Shown here piece by piece: positions 18,474 to 27,095 of a DNA stretch of 64,000 nucleotides. The position numbers and the translations under genes were made by a program. Origin of the DNA: Pseudoalteromonas rubra (GTDB lineage: Bacteria; Pseudomonadota; Gammaproteobacteria; Enterobacterales; Alteromonadaceae); contig NZ_CP045429.1 of NCBI RefSeq assembly GCF_005886805.2, positions 2,698,501-2,762,500 of the forward strand. The letters run 5' to 3'. Each line of letters starts with the position of its first letter. The stretch's first letter is position 1. Under the pieces are notes generated by a model. It saw nothing but the letters and a program-made list of their open reading frames with translations. It was not told where the DNA came from and searched no databases.

Positions 18474-19820
18474 TTATGCCGCTTCCAGTAATCGGCTGTG
18501 GATCGCCTGCACGACTGCATCCGATTCCGTTTGCTCAACCAAAAAGCACAGATTATGGCGACTTGCACCGTGACAGATCAGGCGAATATTAAAATCTGCC
18601 AGTACCTGCATCAGACTCGCTTCACCATGACGCAGCTGGATCTCAGAGCCTATCATAGCCACCAGTGTCAAATTGTTTTCGACACTGACCTGACAAAACT
18701 CTCCCAGCTCATCCAGGCACGCCTGCGCCAGCTCGGGGCGTGCGGCATTTGGCGCATTGTCCAGCGTCAATGCAACGCTAATCTCAGAAGTGGTTACCAA
18801 ATCAACCGAAATATTATATGCACTCAGAATGGTGAATATACGTGCCAGAAAACCACTTGCAAGTAGCATTTCCGGGCTCTTCAGTGTTAACAGGATCTGG
18901 TTCTTACGTTGTGTAACTGCACGGATCCCAGGTTCCGAGCGGTTGTTCTTTTCAATCCAGGTGCCACCAGCATGCGGGTCTTTACTTGAGCCCACAAACA
19001 CTGATATTCCGCTGCGGCTGGCAGGTAATATCGTTGCAGGATGTAGCACTTTAGCACCAAAGGTTGCCATTTCTGCGGCTTCATCAAAGCTCAACCGGGC
19101 AATTGGCTGCGCTTTTTGGCACAAACGCGGATCTGTACTGAAGATACCTACGACATCCGTCCAGATATGTACACTGCGTGCTGCAATTGCCTCAGCCAGT
19201 AGCGCCGCACTGTAATCAGATCCGCCACGTCCCAACGTGGTGGTTTGTCCCTGATTATCACTGCCTATGAACCCTTGCGTGACCACCACCTGCTCCTGCA
19301 ACAAGGGGATTAAATGAGCCTCGGCGGCTTCACGTGTTGCGTCAATATCAGGCACTGCTTTACCAAACTGGCGGTCCGTTTTAAGCACCTGTCGCACATC
19401 AAATCGGCTGCAGGCGACCCCTAAATCTCTCAGTACCTGAGTAAACAGATAAGATGAAAAGCGCTCTCCAAAACTCAGCATTTCGTCACACTGCTGTGCA
19501 TCCAGCGCAGGTAATTGAGCAAGTGCGTGAAAGGCATCCCGTGTTGCATTAAACCCCGCTTCCAGATCAGCATCGAGCGTTAGACATGCCAGAATACTCT
19601 GTTGAATATCCATAACAGACTGAAACAGTGCCTGGCGTGCCTCTGCGTCGACTTTTTGCTGCGTCAGGGTTACCAGGTGATTCGTCACACCGGCGCTCGC
19701 GCTCACGGCCACAACACGGACATTCGGATCATCGTGGACTATCGTGGCGCATCGCTGCATGGCTTCGAAGTTTGCAACACTAGTGCCACCAAATTTAGCA
19801 ACGACATACTGGGAATTCAT
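18474..19820 (-). CDS. lysC: Lysine-sensitive aspartokinase III
   Basis: A 448-residue aspartate kinase making aspartyl phosphate, the first step to lysine, threonine and methionine. The kinase domain begins with KFGGTSV (9-15) and includes GFIGSDNQGQTTTLGRGGSDYSAA around 195-215. Two C-terminal ACT domains (from about residue 300) give allosteric control. Size and domain layout match E. coli LysC (449 residues), not the fused ThrA/MetL enzymes. The SD AAGGAGA (19825-19831) is strong and lies directly before the ATG. A lysine riboswitch occupies the leader. Confidence 0.95.
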   Translation of the reverse strand: MNSQYVVAKFGGTSVANFEAMQRCATIVHDDPNVRVVAVSASAGVTNHLVTLTQQKVDAEARQALFQSVMDIQQSILACLTLDADLEAGFNATRDAFHALAQLPALDAQQCDEMLSFGERFSSYLFTQVLRDLGVACSRFDVRQVLKTDRQFGKAVPDIDATREAAEAHLIPLLQEQVVVTQGFIGSDNQGQTTTLGRGGSDYSAALLAEAIAARSVHIWTDVVGIFSTDPRLCQKAQPIARLSFDEAAEMATFGAKVLHPATILPASRSGISVFVGSSKDPHAGGTWIEKNNRSEPGIRAVTQRKNQILLTLKSPEMLLASGFLARIFTILSAYNISVDLVTTSEISVALTLDNAPNAARPELAQACLDELGEFCQVSVENNLTLVAMIGSEIQLRHGEASLMQVLADFNIRLICHGASRHNLCFLVEQTESDAVVQAIHSRLLEAA

Positions 19821-19824
19821 TTTA

Positions 19825-19866
19825 TCTCCTTGGGATCACACTGGGCGATCAACATCAATAAGGAGA
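19825..19866 (-). promoter_or_regulatory. SD-sequestering element of the lysC leader
   Basis: The lysC Shine-Dalgarno (AAGGAGA in the mRNA, 19825-19831) has an exact complement, TCTCCTT, 28 bases upstream (19860-19866). Pairing them would hide the ribosome site. This predicts translational shut-off as the expression platform of the riboswitch. No strong intrinsic terminator is visible between the aptamer and the gene. Confidence 0.65.
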
Positions 19867-19899
19867 ACTTGGCAATAGGATGGACTAACCATAAAGAAA

Positions 19900-20076
19900 T
19901 GACCTCTGCCAGAAGCTCTCCACCTGAAAACGGTGACAGTCCCGAGGATTCAACCTCAAGGACCGAAAAATCACGCTGACGCAACCTGACTTTTCTCGGC
20001 GAGTACTTCCCTCACTGATGGTCACGGGTAATCGTCACCTCACATCAGCTACCTAAGCATCGCGCCTCTTCTGTTT
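19900..20076 (-). ncRNA. Lysine riboswitch (L-box) aptamer
   Basis: Read on the minus strand, the leader has the conserved L-box landmarks in order: CAGAAGAGGCGCG, AAGTA with GAGG, CGCCGAG, TTGAATCCTCGGGACTGTCACC, and the closing GTGGAGAGCTTCTGG. CAGAAG near 20073 pairs with CTTCTG near 19909 to close stem P1. Lysine binding should shut off lysC. The 375-bp gap between lysC and nhaD is fully explained by this leader plus the nhaD terminator. Confidence 0.93.
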
Positions 20077-20103
20077 ATTTTGCCGGGGTTTAACTGAATC
20101 TTG

Positions 20104-20136
20104 GCAAAATAAAAGCCCGCATTTTAAACGGGCTTG
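20104..20136 (-). terminator. Terminator downstream of nhaD
   Basis: On the minus strand AAGCCCG (20129-20135) pairs with CGGGCTT (20113-20119), followed by TTATTTT. It separates nhaD transcription from the lysC leader. The lysC promoter must overlap or follow it closely. Confidence 0.85.
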
Positions 20137-20195
20137 AAAAAGGTATCTTTTAGACGTCTAGGTGTCAAGCACAAAATTGTCCCTGTCACCAAAAT

Positions 20196-21443
20196 TTAAA
20201 TAAATTGCCCCATAAAATAGGCGCCCGCATAGCCCGCCGTATAGGCAATTAACAAGTACAGGCTCATTCTTAAGTAGCTAGTAAAAGTTAGCGCTTTTAC
20301 TTTACTCATGGCAATGATCCCCGCGGCAGAGCCGATAATCAGCATAGAGCCACCGACACCCGTTGCATAAGTAAAAGTCAACCACTGCTGAGGGCTCATG
20401 ACAATGTCCGCCTTTAACAACGCAGCCGTCAGAGGTACGTTATCTACCGCTGCACTCATCAGGCCAACGAGGTAACTGGCATACTGAGGATCAATGAATT
20501 CATACAACTGGGTAAACATATTCAGGACACCCACCTCTTTCAGTGCCCCAACCAGCAACAATACACCGACGAAAAACAGCAAAGTGTCGTACTCTATCTC
20601 ACGAATATAATCGATGATCTTTTTGTTGACGTCTTTCTTGCGCATCAGAAACTGCGCCATCAAAAACATCACCGACAGGCCACACAGGAAAGTCAGCATA
20701 GGTGGGACTTGATATTGCACGCTCAGGTACAGCGTGGTGAGTACGGTAGTCATAAAGATAACGGCAATCGTAATGTCCGTTTTCTCTATCCGACGCAGTG
20801 CTTGCTTTTCGAATACCAGTTGATCTTTCATGCCAATGGACAACAGCGTAGCCAGCAGCAACACACTGACAATCGAAGGCGCAACCAGCAGCAGGAGATC
20901 GGGAATGGTGACCTTGCCAGCCAGGAAAATCATCAGTGTCGTGACATCGCCGGTGATGAGCGATACACCACCTGAGTTAACACTAAAGATGATCAGTGTG
21001 GCATACTTAATCAGCTTTTTTGGGTCGAGTTTGAGTGACATGACCACAGCGAGCGAGATAAGTGTCGCAGTAATGTTGTCAGAAATCGAAGAAAACAAGA
21101 AAGCAAAACCGCCAACCAGGAACATCATTTTACGTTCGCTGATCTGAGTTGGCATCACACGATGCACAATGTTTTGTATAAAACCTTTGGAATTAAGGTA
21201 AGCAACAAAGGTCATCGCAGCCATCAGGAATAACCACAATGTGGCGATTTCCAGAATGTTGTGATCGAGCCGATGTTGTATAGTTTCTGAGCTTTCGCCA
21301 TGGATCGGAGAGATAAATAGGATAATCCAACATAAAGTGCCAAAAAAAAGGGTCGTTTTGGCCTTGTTTACATGGATAATATCCTCTATAACGATAAGCA
21401 CAAAAGCGACCGCTATCAGGGTTAGGATAATGGGCGTGACCAT
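20196..21443 (-). CDS. nhaD: Na+/H+ antiporter NhaD
   Basis: A 415-residue inner-membrane antiporter of the ion-transporter superfamily that expels Na+ (or Li+) against protons, important for salt and alkali tolerance in marine bacteria. It has about 12 hydrophobic helices. Family motifs include IEDIIHVNKAKTTLFFG near the N-terminus, ISDNITATLISLAVVMSL, SVNSGGVSLITGDVTTLMIF and SAAVDNVPLTAALLKADI. I chose the ATG at 21443; a GTG at 21512 would add 23 residues. Neither has a good SD, so the start is uncertain. Divergent from mksF. Confidence 0.9.
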   Translation of the reverse strand: MVTPIILTLIAVAFVLIVIEDIIHVNKAKTTLFFGTLCWIILFISPIHGESSETIQHRLDHNILEIATLWLFLMAAMTFVAYLNSKGFIQNIVHRVMPTQISERKMMFLVGGFAFLFSSISDNITATLISLAVVMSLKLDPKKLIKYATLIIFSVNSGGVSLITGDVTTLMIFLAGKVTIPDLLLLVAPSIVSVLLLATLLSIGMKDQLVFEKQALRRIEKTDITIAVIFMTTVLTTLYLSVQYQVPPMLTFLCGLSVMFLMAQFLMRKKDVNKKIIDYIREIEYDTLLFFVGVLLLVGALKEVGVLNMFTQLYEFIDPQYASYLVGLMSAAVDNVPLTAALLKADIVMSPQQWLTFTYATGVGGSMLIIGSAAGIIAMSKVKALTFTSYLRMSLYLLIAYTAGYAGAYFMGQFI

Positions 21444-21600
21444 ATGCGTAAACAACCTGTAATTAAAAGTAAAAATTGTGAAGAGTAACGTAATCGGCGC
21501 GGAGTCTAACACTTAGCAGCACACTGTGCCATGAGTAGTTACACATTATGACAATTTTCTTACCTGATACCGTCACAAAATTGATACACACTGGAAAGCT

Positions 21601-22857
21601 ATGATCCCAGCCAAAAAAGTATTAAATACGCTGAATGAACACTGGGGCGTCCTGGAGCTGCTTTTTAAACGCTTTAAGATGGCCGATTTCAGCCTAAAAG
21701 ATGTGCAAAACATCATCAAATTGAAAAACCCAAACTGGTCAAGTGAACGTATTTATAGAGAAACCAATCGGTTACTAAACCAGGAAATAATTATTCCTCT
21801 GGCCAAATCATCGCAACTCGAAATTAACCGAGCCGTGGCCGACTTCGCTAGTTTTTTATTGCAGGAAGAACACCTTGGCCTGGCTGAAGAAATCACAGTA
21901 TTAGTTAAAGATCTGCAACGACTGGGAGAGCGCTTGGCCCAGGCAGGCGATGAAGGTGATCACAGTGAGCTGCGTCGTTTTAGTCGTATTATGGATGAGC
22001 GCGTGCGCAAAATCGTCAAGCTGTATCATCATAATGAAAGTGCCATCATGAACCTGGTGGAACAGGCCAAATCAGATCAAGGTAATTTGTCTTTGCAAAA
22101 ACGCTATCGCGCCGTGATTGAAGCATTTGATGAATATATCGAGCCAATGCTGGAAATGGTCGATATCCACGGGCCCTTCCAAGCCTGCTTTACGACTATA
22201 GAGCATCAGATCAGTGAACAGATCGCGCAAATCGAACAACTTGGCCGTGGTGCACAGGACAAACGAATGCTCGAGCAATTGCGCACCCGGATCCTCGATA
22301 TGCACCTGATCGGGCGTGAGAGCTTAGGTAAAAGTGCCGATATGCTGATGCCACTGCGCGAAGAACTCAGACGCAACACACTCATTACCCGCCAGGCGGC
22401 AAAAGTCCTGGGCTTGATCCGTAAAAATGGCGTTGATCGTATGCTCAGCCCGGTGCAGCCCTACTTTGTCTCAGACATACAGCGCTTCAGCCTGGGTCAG
22501 CAACGTCATATGGTGGCTTATATGGCCAGCCTTAGCGAGTTCGAACACGAGGAATATCAATTGCCGGATCAGCAGGATGTGCCTGCATATCAAAGCCCAA
22601 ATATTCCGGATTATTCGGACGTGCGTAAATCGTTTAAAGGGTCCGGTAAAAAGCGTACCGCCTTGCTTGGCTTTTTGAGTGATCAATATCCGGCACTGGA
22701 AGCGGATGAAATGCTGTTCCTGTACCAAAAGCTAATCAGCGATCCCGAACTCGATATCGCCCAGGACGAGCAACAACAGACGATGCAAATCGCCAATACC
22801 CGCATTCGACTTTATCCGTTCAGTGCAACGGACAAGCAATCAGATAACCAGAATTAG
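21601..22857 (+). CDS. mksF: MksF, kleisin-like subunit of MksBEF condensin
   Basis: A 418-residue protein, almost entirely helical, in first place of an F-E-B condensin operon. The first 80 residues look like a winged-helix domain (WSSERIYRETNRLLNQEII). Helical segments and a C-terminal winged-helix region follow, as in MukF/MksF. MksF bridges the heads of the MksB dimer and recruits MksE. Related genes in Wadjet systems are called JetA. The identification rests on size, order and the downstream SMC gene; primary sequence similarity in this family is weak. Confidence 0.75.
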   Translation: MIPAKKVLNTLNEHWGVLELLFKRFKMADFSLKDVQNIIKLKNPNWSSERIYRETNRLLNQEIIIPLAKSSQLEINRAVADFASFLLQEEHLGLAEEITVLVKDLQRLGERLAQAGDEGDHSELRRFSRIMDERVRKIVKLYHHNESAIMNLVEQAKSDQGNLSLQKRYRAVIEAFDEYIEPMLEMVDIHGPFQACFTTIEHQISEQIAQIEQLGRGAQDKRMLEQLRTRILDMHLIGRESLGKSADMLMPLREELRRNTLITRQAAKVLGLIRKNGVDRMLSPVQPYFVSDIQRFSLGQQRHMVAYMASLSEFEHEEYQLPDQQDVPAYQSPNIPDYSDVRKSFKGSGKKRTALLGFLSDQYPALEADEMLFLYQKLISDPELDIAQDEQQQTMQIANTRIRLYPFSATDKQSDNQN

Positions 22858-22865
22858 TAAACACC

Positions 22866-23417
22866 ATGACACACATTAATCTAGACGAACTCAGCCAGTT
22901 ACAGGCGATCAATAAGAAATTGGTCAGTGGCTATCATATCAGCGAGCAGGACACGACACAGTGGCAAGAGCTGGATCAACACATAGAGTCTTATCAGGCA
23001 CTGTTCAGCGCCCTTGGCCATGACCTGCAACACGACAGTCGTGGTTTCTATTATCTGGCCAGCGATGAAAGCACACCTAACATGGGGAAGATCTCCCGTG
23101 CCATTGCCCTGACTGTCTTTATCCTGATCGAGCACTTTGCCAACCAAGGTAAAGACCCGCTACGTGCTTTGTTTGACGAAGTACTGGATTTAGAGCTAAT
23201 GCAGACTCTGGTTCAACTTAATAAACATCTGTTTGATCAGCTTGAGATTTTCTCAGGTTCCGATCTTCGCAAAGACGTGTGCCTGCGTATGGTTCGCCTG
23301 GGCCTGGCTCGCGAAGTAGAGCAAGGTTTCTCGCTGCTGGCACCGATATATCGCTATATCGACGCGTTGATGGAAGTGAACGAAGATAATTACGACACAC
23401 TTGAGGAAGAAGTATGA
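22866..23417 (+). CDS. mksE: MksE, KITE-like subunit of MksBEF condensin
   Basis: A 183-residue protein of the MukE/MksE/JetB type (DUF4194-like), with tandem winged-helix character: DSRGFYYLASDE, the helix around IALTVFILIEHFANQGKDP, and the C-terminal LGLAREVEQGFSLLAPIYRYID. MksE binds the kleisin MksF and DNA. It starts 8 bp after mksF and overlaps the mksB start by 4 bp (ATGA), so the three proteins are translationally coupled. Confidence 0.78.
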   Translation: MTHINLDELSQLQAINKKLVSGYHISEQDTTQWQELDQHIESYQALFSALGHDLQHDSRGFYYLASDESTPNMGKISRAIALTVFILIEHFANQGKDPLRALFDEVLDLELMQTLVQLNKHLFDQLEIFSGSDLRKDVCLRMVRLGLAREVEQGFSLLAPIYRYIDALMEVNEDNYDTLEEEV

Positions 23418-26191
23418 ACAAGCTGTATGGTCTCAGTAAACTCGCCCTGCTCAACACCGCAGGCTATGCCAAGTGTGTGATCCCGCTGAATAAAAGTGCC
23501 TCAATCTGTGCCCCAAACAACACAGGTAAGAGTTCAGTGATCAATGCGCTGCAATTCCCGCTTATCAATGATTTACGCCTGACAGAGTGGGATGGTCACG
23601 ACCTGGAAGAAACCCGCAAGTTCTACTTTTCGAGCGATCAGTCTTACATCCTGCTTGAAGCAAATCTGCCTCATGGCGACGTCGTCATCGGCGTTGCAGG
23701 GTTAGGCAAAATTGCCGGTTTTGCGCACCAGTTCTTTTGCTATAACGGCAAACTCAACTTGGATGACTTTACCCAGGGAAAAAGCATCATTAAATACACC
23801 AAGTTGTTTAATCACTTGCAGGAAAAAGGCTTTAAGCCCGTTGAGCTTAAAGCGGCCGAACTGAATGCCTTGCTGACTGGTGGAGCAACGCCGTACGATG
23901 GTGACATCAACCTCAAGATGATCCCGCTGAACAACGTCCAGGATGCCGCGGTATACAAAGAGATCTTCCGCCGAATTCTGAACCTGCATAAACTGGGTGC
24001 CCATGATGTCAAACGCTTTATGCTCAAAGTCTTTGAGCGTCATATGTCCAACTCCAAAGTCGACTTTTATGAAGTGTGGCGCCGTGCGTTTGATAAAGTA
24101 AACCGCTCTCGCCGTGAGCTGAATGCCCTGGAGTCCATGCAGGAACCCATTGCCGCGCTGGAACAAATGATTGAGGGCGAAGCGACCCTCAAAGGCAAGC
24201 TTGCCGCCTACGCACCTAAGCTCGATAAAGCCATTGTCGAGTTCGATGAGTATCAGCAGAGCCAGATCGGAGAGCTCAATGATCAGCTCGAAAATATTGA
24301 GCAGGAAAAACGCGAGTTTGAAGAAAAACAGCAGCTCTATGTGCAACAGTCGCGTGATATTGAGCGTAAGCAAACACAGATAGAGCAATGGTTTACTGAC
24401 TACCACGCGCTCAAATCTGAGTTCGAGCTCACCAACCATGCAACGCTAAAAACCAACCTGACGCTACTGAAAAAAGAGTACGAACAGCTGTCGTTCTCGA
24501 TAAACAGCGCACAAGGCCAGAGCCTCCACACACTGGACTACCGTATTGGCGAAACGCAAAAGCAAGTCAAGAGTCTGAAACTTCAGTTGAAAAACCTGGA
24601 ATTCAACCTCTTTACCCGCATGCGTGAAGACCTGTCACTGAAAGAAGTAGAAGAGATCTCTCGGATTCTGAACCCAGATATTTTGTCTTTTGCCACTACA
24701 GGGAAAGGCGAAGTAGAGATCAGTGATGACGACGCTTTTGGCGACTTCCTTGCGCAATTATCTGCGGCAGTCAAAGGCGGTGAACTTAAGCTGCCCGGTG
24801 CCACCATTAAGCTTAAAAAGCTGGCGCCGGTGCAAATGCAAAGCGGCGAAAACAAAACCCAGCTACAGGCGCAGCTGGAGGCGCTGCAACAGTCACTGCT
24901 AGAACTTAAACAACAGCGCGAAGTATCTGCCAATGTGGCCGAAAAACAACAAGAGCGTGATGCACTCTACGATGAACTAATGGCCACCGAAGCGGCATTG
25001 AAGCGCTTTGAGCAATTTCAGACCATGGCACAGTCGGCTGAAGCACAACAGGCATTACAGGAACAGCTGCAAGCTGAGCGCGAGCAGGTAGACGATTATT
25101 TACAGGATGTGCAACGTAATGCCGGGTCAATTTCAGATCGCCGCTCTATTATCAAGAGCAAACAAGATCTGATCCTGCGCCAGGCGGATCGCCTGAAGCA
25201 AGTAAAGTCTGAACGCATCGATCATTCGCTTGACTTGTATAGTGGCAAACAAACGCCCTATCCGATTGAGATTAAGCTGGACTTCGACAACCTGGCCGAA
25301 GTGATCCATCAATTTAACAAAGACTGTCAGGAACTACGTAACCTGGATGTCAATGTGCGCAATACTTACCTGCACATCTACAACGCCGGTATTACTAAGT
25401 TCGACAACGAGACAGACGATGCGACCAAGTACGCTAAGCTCATCAGCGCCTATCACAACATAGATAATGAGCGTGATGCAGTTGAACGTCAGGCCCGGGT
25501 AGCACTCACTGAAGTCGCTGCAACCATCAAAGGTCTGCGTGAAGACTTAAATCGCCTGCGCCGGGAAATGAACAGCTTTAATAAAGGGATCAGTCAGCAT
25601 CGCATCTCTAACCTCAAGGCATTTAAGATCAACGTGATCCCAAGAAAGATGCTAGTTGAGAGTATAGATACCATCATCGCAACATCCGACTTATACGAAC
25701 AGGGTGAAAGCTTTGACTTGCTCAGCGAGCAACCCGCCGACAGCAATGCAGTCAACGAAGCCAAAGATCACATTATCAAGCTAGCCAGTGACAAAGCTGG
25801 TCTGACGCTCACCGATCTATTTGATATTCGCTTTGAAGTGGTAAACCGCGCTGGCGATACGGAGCATTTTGACAAAATTGACTCTGCCGGCTCAAATGGT
25901 ACTCGGATCACCATTAAACTCCTGTGCGGTATGTTGTTTATCCGTTATTTACTGTCGGATCAGGAGCAGGCAATGTATCGCATTCCCATCTATATTGATG
26001 AAGCAGCCGATATTGACCCGCAGAACCAAAAGGCGATCATCGAAACCGCCCTCAGCTTTGGCTTTGTGCCGATTTTCGCCTCGGTTAAACCGCAAATAAG
26101 CTGTGATTATCTGGTGCCGATCCGCAGCGTCAATCAGGGCAGCCAGAACTGGGTTGACGAAAAAGACTGGATCGAAGTCGAACACAATTAA
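23414..26191 (+). CDS. mksB: MksB, SMC-like ATPase of MksBEF condensin
   Basis: A 925-residue SMC-type ATPase. The N-terminal Walker A is APNNTGKSS (33-41). Long coiled coils (about 260-360, 480-560 and 680-720) surround a short central hinge. The C-terminal head has the ABC signature GSNGT (826-830) and Walker B IYIDEAADID, with D862 and E863 as catalytic residues. This size is far below MukB (about 1480) and fits MksB. The complex compacts and segregates the chromosome. No nuclease subunit (MksG/JetD) follows, so this looks like a chromosome-maintenance condensin and not a complete Wadjet plasmid-defence locus. Confidence 0.85.
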   Translation: MNKLYGLSKLALLNTAGYAKCVIPLNKSASICAPNNTGKSSVINALQFPLINDLRLTEWDGHDLEETRKFYFSSDQSYILLEANLPHGDVVIGVAGLGKIAGFAHQFFCYNGKLNLDDFTQGKSIIKYTKLFNHLQEKGFKPVELKAAELNALLTGGATPYDGDINLKMIPLNNVQDAAVYKEIFRRILNLHKLGAHDVKRFMLKVFERHMSNSKVDFYEVWRRAFDKVNRSRRELNALESMQEPIAALEQMIEGEATLKGKLAAYAPKLDKAIVEFDEYQQSQIGELNDQLENIEQEKREFEEKQQLYVQQSRDIERKQTQIEQWFTDYHALKSEFELTNHATLKTNLTLLKKEYEQLSFSINSAQGQSLHTLDYRIGETQKQVKSLKLQLKNLEFNLFTRMREDLSLKEVEEISRILNPDILSFATTGKGEVEISDDDAFGDFLAQLSAAVKGGELKLPGATIKLKKLAPVQMQSGENKTQLQAQLEALQQSLLELKQQREVSANVAEKQQERDALYDELMATEAALKRFEQFQTMAQSAEAQQALQEQLQAEREQVDDYLQDVQRNAGSISDRRSIIKSKQDLILRQADRLKQVKSERIDHSLDLYSGKQTPYPIEIKLDFDNLAEVIHQFNKDCQELRNLDVNVRNTYLHIYNAGITKFDNETDDATKYAKLISAYHNIDNERDAVERQARVALTEVAATIKGLREDLNRLRREMNSFNKGISQHRISNLKAFKINVIPRKMLVESIDTIIATSDLYEQGESFDLLSEQPADSNAVNEAKDHIIKLASDKAGLTLTDLFDIRFEVVNRAGDTEHFDKIDSAGSNGTRITIKLLCGMLFIRYLLSDQEQAMYRIPIYIDEAADIDPQNQKAIIETALSFGFVPIFASVKPQISCDYLVPIRSVNQGSQNWVDEKDWIEVEHN

Positions 26192-26195
26192 TATC

Positions 26196-26223
26196 AAAAG
26201 GGCACAATTGAGTGCCCTTTTTT
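26196..26223 (+). terminator. Rho-independent terminator of mksFEB, first copy
   Basis: GGGCAC (26200-26205) pairs with GTGCCC (26212-26217) across a six-base loop, followed by T6. It lies within the first unit of the 150-bp tandem duplication. Confidence 0.93.
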
Positions 26224-26226
26224 GTG

Positions 26227-26340
26227 CGCCTCGGTTAAACCACAAATAAGCTGTGATTATCTGGTGCTGATCCGCAGCGTCAATCAGGGCAGCCAGAGCT
26301 GGGTTGACGAAAAAGACTGGATCGAAGTCGAACACAATTA
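26227..26340 (+). pseudogene. Duplicated C-terminal fragment of mksB
   Basis: The second copy of the tandem unit keeps an open frame for the last 37 residues of MksB (with Pro to Leu and Asn to Ser changes). It lies after the mksB stop codon and terminator and lacks a start codon and an SD. It is a dead remnant of the duplication. Confidence 0.85.
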
Positions 26341-26345
26341 ATATC

Positions 26346-26373
26346 AAAAGGGCACAATTGAGTGCCCTTTTTT
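26346..26373 (+). terminator. Rho-independent terminator, duplicated second copy
   Basis: An identical GGGCAC/GTGCCC hairpin with T6 lies 150 bp after the first. Two terminators in tandem should give nearly complete insulation of the following lipoprotein gene. Confidence 0.9.
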
Positions 26374-26445
26374 GTGATGATCTTCGTGCTTTAACTGTCG
26401 TATACTAAGGTAAGCGTTAGATTTTTTGTTTTTAAGGAGTAAACC

Positions 26446-27027
26446 ATGCTGAACCAATTTAAAAAATACCTTGTCAGCACCAGGACCTATGCCGTCGTGG
26501 CAAGTTTACTGATGCTCAGTGCCTGTGGCACCACCCCGGACTGGGACTACGACAAGTCTGTTGAATTTACAAACTACGAAACCTATGCCTGGTCAGCAGA
26601 AGCCAGCTTACAAGCACGCCCGCAAAATTATCAGATCAACGGGTTAATGGAAAAACGCATTCGTAATGCCATTACTGAACAAATGGCAAATCAGGGATTC
26701 AAGCTGGTTGATGCCACAGTGGCTGATATACTGATCAACTATCATGTCGCAGTTGATAAAAAACTGGAAGTGGATACTTTTAAAGTCAGCTATGGTGCGC
26801 GTTGGAGCTACTGGGGTTGGGGCGTAGACCACCATACGACAGCAAGAGAGTACAAGGTAGGCACACTTGTGGTAGACATTATTGACCGCACTTCTAATCA
26901 GCTGGTCTGGCGCGGTGCCAAAGAAAGCAGAATACGTGCTAAACAAACGCCGAAGCAACGTACCGAGTCTATTAACAAAACCGTTACTGAAATCCTGGCT
27001 AACTTCCCACCTGAAATCCAGCACTAA
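26446..27027 (+). CDS. DUF4136 domain lipoprotein
   Basis: A 193-residue predicted lipoprotein. The signal peptide ends in LMLSAC, with the lipidated Cys at about residue 27. The mature part follows the DUF4136 pattern: FTNYETYAW near the start, IRNAITEQMANQGFKLVDATVADILINYHVAV in the middle, GTLVVDIIDRTSNQLVWRG and a C-terminal VTEILANFPP. The function of the family is unknown; an envelope location is predicted. A strong SD (AAGGAG) lies about 7 bases before the ATG. Monocistronic. Confidence 0.88.
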   Translation: MLNQFKKYLVSTRTYAVVASLLMLSACGTTPDWDYDKSVEFTNYETYAWSAEASLQARPQNYQINGLMEKRIRNAITEQMANQGFKLVDATVADILINYHVAVDKKLEVDTFKVSYGARWSYWGWGVDHHTTAREYKVGTLVVDIIDRTSNQLVWRGAKESRIRAKQTPKQRTESINKTVTEILANFPPEIQH

Positions 27028-27040
27028 ATCATCATTCATA

Positions 27041-27071
27041 AGCCGGTGTTATCTGTACGATATCACCGGCT
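27041..27071. terminator. Hairpin between convergent genes
   Basis: Arms 27041-27053 and 27059-27071 (AGCCGGTG core) form a 13-bp stem with one mismatch. There is no good U tract on either side, so terminator function is likely only from its place between two convergent stops. Confidence 0.45.
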
Positions 27072-27095
27072 ATATAATGTCCAAACCAGGTTCAG

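Larger units (their letters stand above)
26077..26376 (+). repeat. 150-bp tandem duplication of the mksB 3' end and its terminator
   Basis: Bases 26077-26226 are repeated directly at 26227-26376 with three substitutions (at 26092/26242, one in the GTGCCG codon pair, and one turning AAC to AGC). The unit contains the last 37 codons and stop of mksB, plus the terminator. The second copy has no start and is not fused to the gene. The few differences mean the event is fairly recent. Confidence 0.95.

Noticed and set aside
21601..26191. Wadjet (JetABCD) plasmid-defence system
   Set aside because: No JetD/MksG gene follows mksB; only the three condensin subunits are present.
26646..27039. Open frames on the minus strand opposite the DUF4136 gene
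   Set aside because: They are shadows of the lipoprotein gene, with no SD and no protein-like composition.
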